From the NCBI GenBank assembly GCA_027074135.1, contig JALTDM010000023.1, positions 1 to 36,209 on the forward strand: 36,209 nt of DNA. Direction: 5' to 3'. A program made the translations under genes and the position numbers. The notes under the pieces were generated by a model. That model was given only the letters and a program-made list of their open reading frames with translations, was not told the DNA's origin and ran no database searches. Source of the DNA: Bacteroidales bacterium (GTDB lineage: Bacteria; Bacteroidota; Bacteroidia; Bacteroidales; JALTDM01). Below, piece after piece: positions 33,610 to 36,209 of the stretch. The stretch's first letter is position 1. Each line of letters starts with the position of its first letter.

Positions 33610-34995
33610 CTACTTATTCAATTTCGCAAAATACTTGTAAAACAAAGGTATGGTTTCAATTCCTTTGTAAAAGTTTTCGAGCGGGTAGTTTTCGTTCGGC
33701 GAATGGATAGCATCGGTATCGAGACCGAATCCCATCAAAATTGATTTTATTCCCAAAATTTTCTCAAAGGTGGAAATAATAGGAATACTACCACCACTTC
33801 TATATGGTACGGGTTCTTTACCAAATGTGTCTGTCATAGCTTTTTTGGCAGCTTGGTAAGCCGGCAGTGTAATAGGACAAACATAAGCATATCCGCCATG
33901 CAATATTTTAACATCAACCGAAACGGTATCGGGTGCTATTTGCTTGATATAATCTGCTACAAGTTTGCTTATCTTGTGGTGGTCTTGGTCGGGTACCAGT
34001 CTCATTGAAATCTTGGCACTTGCTTTTGAAGGGATAATGGTCTTGGCTCCTTCACCTGTGTACCCGCCCCAAATGCCGTTTACATCGAGAGTAGGTCTTA
34101 TGCCAAGTCTTTCTATCACGGTAAATTCTTTTTCGCCTCCTACTTCTTTTATGCCAATGTCTGACTTGAATTTTTCAATGTCAAATGGTGCTTTGTTCAG
34201 TTCTTTTCTTTCTTCTTCTGAAACCTCCAATACATCATCATAAAATCCGGGAATAAGAATTTTTCCGTTTTCATCTTTCAGCTTGGAAATAATTGTGGCA
34301 AGAACATTTGCGGGATTATCCACTGCACCGCCATAAAGTCCGGAATGCAAATCCCTGTTCGGTCCTGTTACTTCCACTTCAATGTAAGACAAACCTCTCA
34401 AACCTGTAGTAATGGAAGGTTGGTCGGAAGCAATCAAACTTGTATCTGATACGAGAATAATGTCGGCTTTGAGCATATCTTTATGTACCTCACACCACTT
34501 GCCAAGGTTCGGAGAACCGATTTCTTCTTCGCCTTCTATCATGAATTTCACATTGCAAGGCAGCGTGCCGGTTTTGTTCATAAGCTCAAAAGCCTTGGCG
34601 TGCATAAATGATTGACCCTTGTCGTCATCTGCTCCGCGTGCATATATCTTACCGTCTTTTATAACAGGTTCAAACGGGTCGGTTTCCCACAAATCAATAG
34701 GGTCAACAGGCATCACATCCATATGTCCGTAAACAAGAACTGTTGGCAACGATGGATCTATAATTTTTTCGCCATAAGTTACAGGATTCCCGTCTGTTTC
34801 GTAAACTTCAGCCCTGTCGGCACCTGCTTCCAAAAGAATGTTTTTCCAATATTCCGCAGCCTTGTACATATCTTGCTTATATTCTGGCAACGGACTTATA
34901 GAAGGAATCCGAATCAATCCGAAAAGTTCATTCCCAAATCTGTCTTTATTTTTTTCTATATAATTTCTAATCAGGTTTCTATCAAATGTTTCCAT
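33610..34995 (-). CDS. M20-family dipeptidase (ArgE/DapE/PepV-like)
   Basis: The 461-residue metallopeptidase has H91 and D93 in YGHMDVMP, D123 and D124 in GADDDKG, the catalytic glutamates in EGEEEIGS (154-161), and a dimerisation domain with TGPNRDLHSGLYGG. The C-terminal metal ligand is in DAIHSPNE. The length and motif wording match the M20 dipeptidases common in Bacteroidota (annotated as cytosol non-specific dipeptidase or M20/M25/M40). It hydrolyses small peptides in the cytoplasm. It follows the AMP nucleosidase gene by 18 bases and is probably co-transcribed with it. Confidence 0.92.
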   Translation of the reverse strand: METFDRNLIRNYIEKNKDRFGNELFGLIRIPSISPLPEYKQDMYKAAEYWKNILLEAGADRAEVYETDGNPVTYGEKIIDPSLPTVLVYGHMDVMPVDPIDLWETDPFEPVIKDGKIYARGADDDKGQSFMHAKAFELMNKTGTLPCNVKFMIEGEEEIGSPNLGKWCEVHKDMLKADIILVSDTSLIASDQPSITTGLRGLSYIEVEVTGPNRDLHSGLYGGAVDNPANVLATIISKLKDENGKILIPGFYDDVLEVSEEERKELNKAPFDIEKFKSDIGIKEVGGEKEFTVIERLGIRPTLDVNGIWGGYTGEGAKTIIPSKASAKISMRLVPDQDHHKISKLVADYIKQIAPDTVSVDVKILHGGYAYVCPITLPAYQAAKKAMTDTFGKEPVPYRSGGSIPIISTFEKILGIKSILMGFGLDTDAIHSPNENYPLENFYKGIETIPLFYKYFAKLNK

Positions 34996-35013
34996 ACTCG
35001 TTTGTTTTTGTGT

Positions 35014-35787
35014 TTAATCAAATCTAAGATGCTTAACCGAACGACCTTCATCGGCAATTTCTTCAAGTGCTTTAACTCCGATTCTAATGTGGTCGTGAAC
35101 AAAATTTTGTGTAACCAATTTATCGCTCTTGCGGGTTTTTATGCCTGTGCTTATCATCGGTTGGTCACTTACAAGCAACAAAGCTCCGGTAGGTATCTTA
35201 TTGGCAAATCCCACCATAAAAAGTGTGGCGGTTTCCATATCTATTGCCATTGCACGAATCTTACGCAGATATTCTTTAAAGTTTTCGTCGTATTCCCACA
35301 CGCGTCTGTTGGTTGTGTAAACCGTACCTGTCCAATAATCCCTGCCGTAGTCGCGAATATTTGAAGAAACGGCTCTTTGCAAGCTAAATGCAGGTAATGC
35401 AGGTACTTCAGGCGGAAAATAGTCGTTTGAAGTACCTTCTCCTCTTATTGCCGCAATGGGAAGTATAAGGTCTCCGAGTTGGTTCTTTGCTTTCAAGCCG
35501 CCGCACTTGCCCAAAAACAACACTGCTTTTGGCATTATGGCACCCAGTAAGTCCATAACGGTAGCGGCATTTGCACTACCCATACCGAAATTTATCATTG
35601 TGATACGACCGTGCTTTACACTTTGCATAGGCTTACCTTTGCCGATAATTTCACCACCGAATTCTTCAGAAAAAATTTCAAGGTAATTGGTGAAATTTGT
35701 AAGTAAAATGTAATCTGAAAATTCCTCGAGTTCCCTTCCTGTATAACGAGGTAACCAATCTTTTACGATCTCTTCTTTTGTTTTCAT
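35014..35787 (-). CDS. amn: AMP nucleosidase
   Basis: From the ATG at 35787 the product has 257 residues (MKTKEEIVKDWLPRYTG). It is a nucleoside phosphorylase-fold enzyme with INFGMGSANAATVMDLL, FLGKCGGLK and MAIDMETATLFMVG, and matches the short Bacteroidota AMP nucleosidase (about 258 residues; the E. coli form is much longer). It cleaves AMP to adenine and ribose 5-phosphate. A -7 promoter box at 35803-35810 precedes it and rules out the TTG at 35805. The dipeptidase gene follows. Confidence 0.9.
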   Translation of the reverse strand: MKTKEEIVKDWLPRYTGRELEEFSDYILLTNFTNYLEIFSEEFGGEIIGKGKPMQSVKHGRITMINFGMGSANAATVMDLLGAIMPKAVLFLGKCGGLKAKNQLGDLILPIAAIRGEGTSNDYFPPEVPALPAFSLQRAVSSNIRDYGRDYWTGTVYTTNRRVWEYDENFKEYLRKIRAMAIDMETATLFMVGFANKIPTGALLLVSDQPMISTGIKTRKSDKLVTQNFVHDHIRIGVKALEEIADEGRSVKHLRFD

Positions 35788-35802
35788 ATAACCAAGTTTT
35801 TG

Positions 35803-35810
35803 CAAAGGTA
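35803..35810 (-). promoter_or_regulatory. Bacteroidota -7 box for amn and the M20 dipeptidase
   Basis: TACCTTTG on the minus strand matches TAnnTTTG, 15 bases before the ATG at 35787. The predicted leader is only about 10 bases. Confidence 0.55.
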
Positions 35811-35859
35811 AAAATTATTTATAAAAAATTATTTATATGTTATAATATTCTTTTTTCTT

Positions 35860-36209
35860 ATGAAGAAGGTTATGGTATTTGGAGTCTTTGATATCTTTCA
35901 TAAGGGGCATGAATATTTTTTAAAAGAGGCAAGAAAACATGGGGATTATTTAATTGCTGTAATACCACCTGATGAAAATATTCTGAAAGAAAAAGGACAT
36001 ATGCCTCATAATAATGTTAATAAAAGAATTATGGTTCTTAATAAATATGTTGATAAGGTAATTGTGGGAGATAAAAGCAATTATATAAAACCATTAATAG
36101 ATGAAATGCCAGATGTAATATGTCTTGGTTATGATCAAAATACAAATTTAGATATCATTGAAAAATATCTGAAAATTAAAAATGTTGATTTAATAAGAAT
36201 ATCTTCTTT
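35860..36209 (+). CDS. RibL-like nucleotidyltransferase (FAD synthase or cytidylyltransferase), 3' end outside window
   Basis: The frame from ATG at 35860 is open to the window end (116 codons seen). It begins MKKVMVFGVFDIFHKGHEYF, where HKGH is the HxGH motif of nucleotidyltransferases, and later reads KYVDKVIVG and DVICLGYDQN. The GYDQ ending and HKGHEYFLKEA wording resemble archaeal RibL FAD synthases and related proteins in some uncultured bacteria more than the RibF of most Bacteroidota. Glycerol-3-phosphate cytidylyltransferase is the main alternative. It is divergent from amn across 72 bases. A TATAAT at 35841-35846 may be chance in such AT-rich DNA. Confidence 0.75.
   Translation, partial: MKKVMVFGVFDIFHKGHEYFLKEARKHGDYLIAVIPPDENILKEKGHMPHNNVNKRIMVLNKYVDKVIVGDKSNYIKPLIDEMPDVICLGYDQNTNLDIIEKYLKIKNVDLIRISS

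Noticed and set aside
35841..35846. Sigma-70 style TATAAT box before the RibL-like gene
   Set aside because: It fits the E. coli consensus but not the Bacteroidota one, and is expected by chance in such AT-rich sequence.
1..36209. CRISPR arrays, tRNA genes, rRNA genes, phage genes
   Set aside because: No regularly spaced repeats, tRNA arms, rRNA segments or phage structural genes were recognised on either strand.

Overview
The window looks like a chromosomal segment of an anaerobic member of the Bacteroidota. The DNA is AT-rich. Several genes are preceded by the Bacteroidota-type -7 promoter box (TAnnTTTG), and Shine-Dalgarno sequences are mostly absent. The gene set also fits: an AMP nucleosidase, a FadL-like outer-membrane protein, a secreted M16 peptidase, an archaeal/eukaryal-type prolyl-tRNA synthetase and a FeoA-FeoB fusion. 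All calls come from reading the sequence; no database search was run.

Layout: (1) 1-1674 is a worn accessory patch. It holds a frameshifted membrane-protein fragment, an internally deleted IS256-family transposase with one recognisable end, an intact small methyltransferase, a second possible IS end, and an orphan promoter. (2) 1675-12578 (minus strand) is one tight 13-gene operon for a respiratory complex of the Mbx/Mbs type (membrane-bound oxidoreductase / sulfane-sulfur reductase, a relative of membrane-bound hydrogenase and complex I). Mrp-type antiporter subunits E, F, G, DUF4040, B and C and two D-type subunits are followed by NuoH-, NuoB-, NuoC- and NuoD-like subunits. The last gene is a NuoI-like ferredoxin fused to a GltD-type NAD(P)H/FAD oxidoreductase. 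The NuoB-like subunit has exactly three cysteines and the NuoD-like subunit keeps three of the four hydrogenase Ni-Fe cysteine positions. (3) 12838-15657 (plus) encodes a secreted M16 zinc peptidase. (4) 15758-18743 (minus) is a coupled feoAB / small Cys-rich membrane protein / arsC operon. (5) 18849-19200 (minus) is the RNase P RNA. (6) 19232-23386 (minus) carries a phosphohexomutase, an RmlD-like reductase and the aminoacyl-histidine dipeptidase PepD. (7) 23542-26701 (minus) carries a FadL-like outer-membrane protein and a Tyr/Trp-rich lipoprotein with a G9 tract. (8) 26784-31331 (plus) carries proS and a fused FAD/Fe-S dehydrogenase. (9) 31303-35787 (minus) carries a uracil-DNA-glycosylase-like protein, a Dda/RecD2-like helicase, an M20 dipeptidase and AMP nucleosidase. 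(10) 35860 to the end (plus) is a partial RibL-like nucleotidyltransferase.

The most interesting system is the Mbx/Mbs-like operon. From its parts I infer a complex that moves electrons between NAD(P)H or ferredoxin and an acceptor at a three-cysteine cluster and couples this to Na+/H+ translocation. The direction and the acceptor (sulfane sulfur, ferredoxin or NADP+) cannot be decided from sequence alone. The window shows no CRISPR array, tRNA or rRNA operon that I could recognise.
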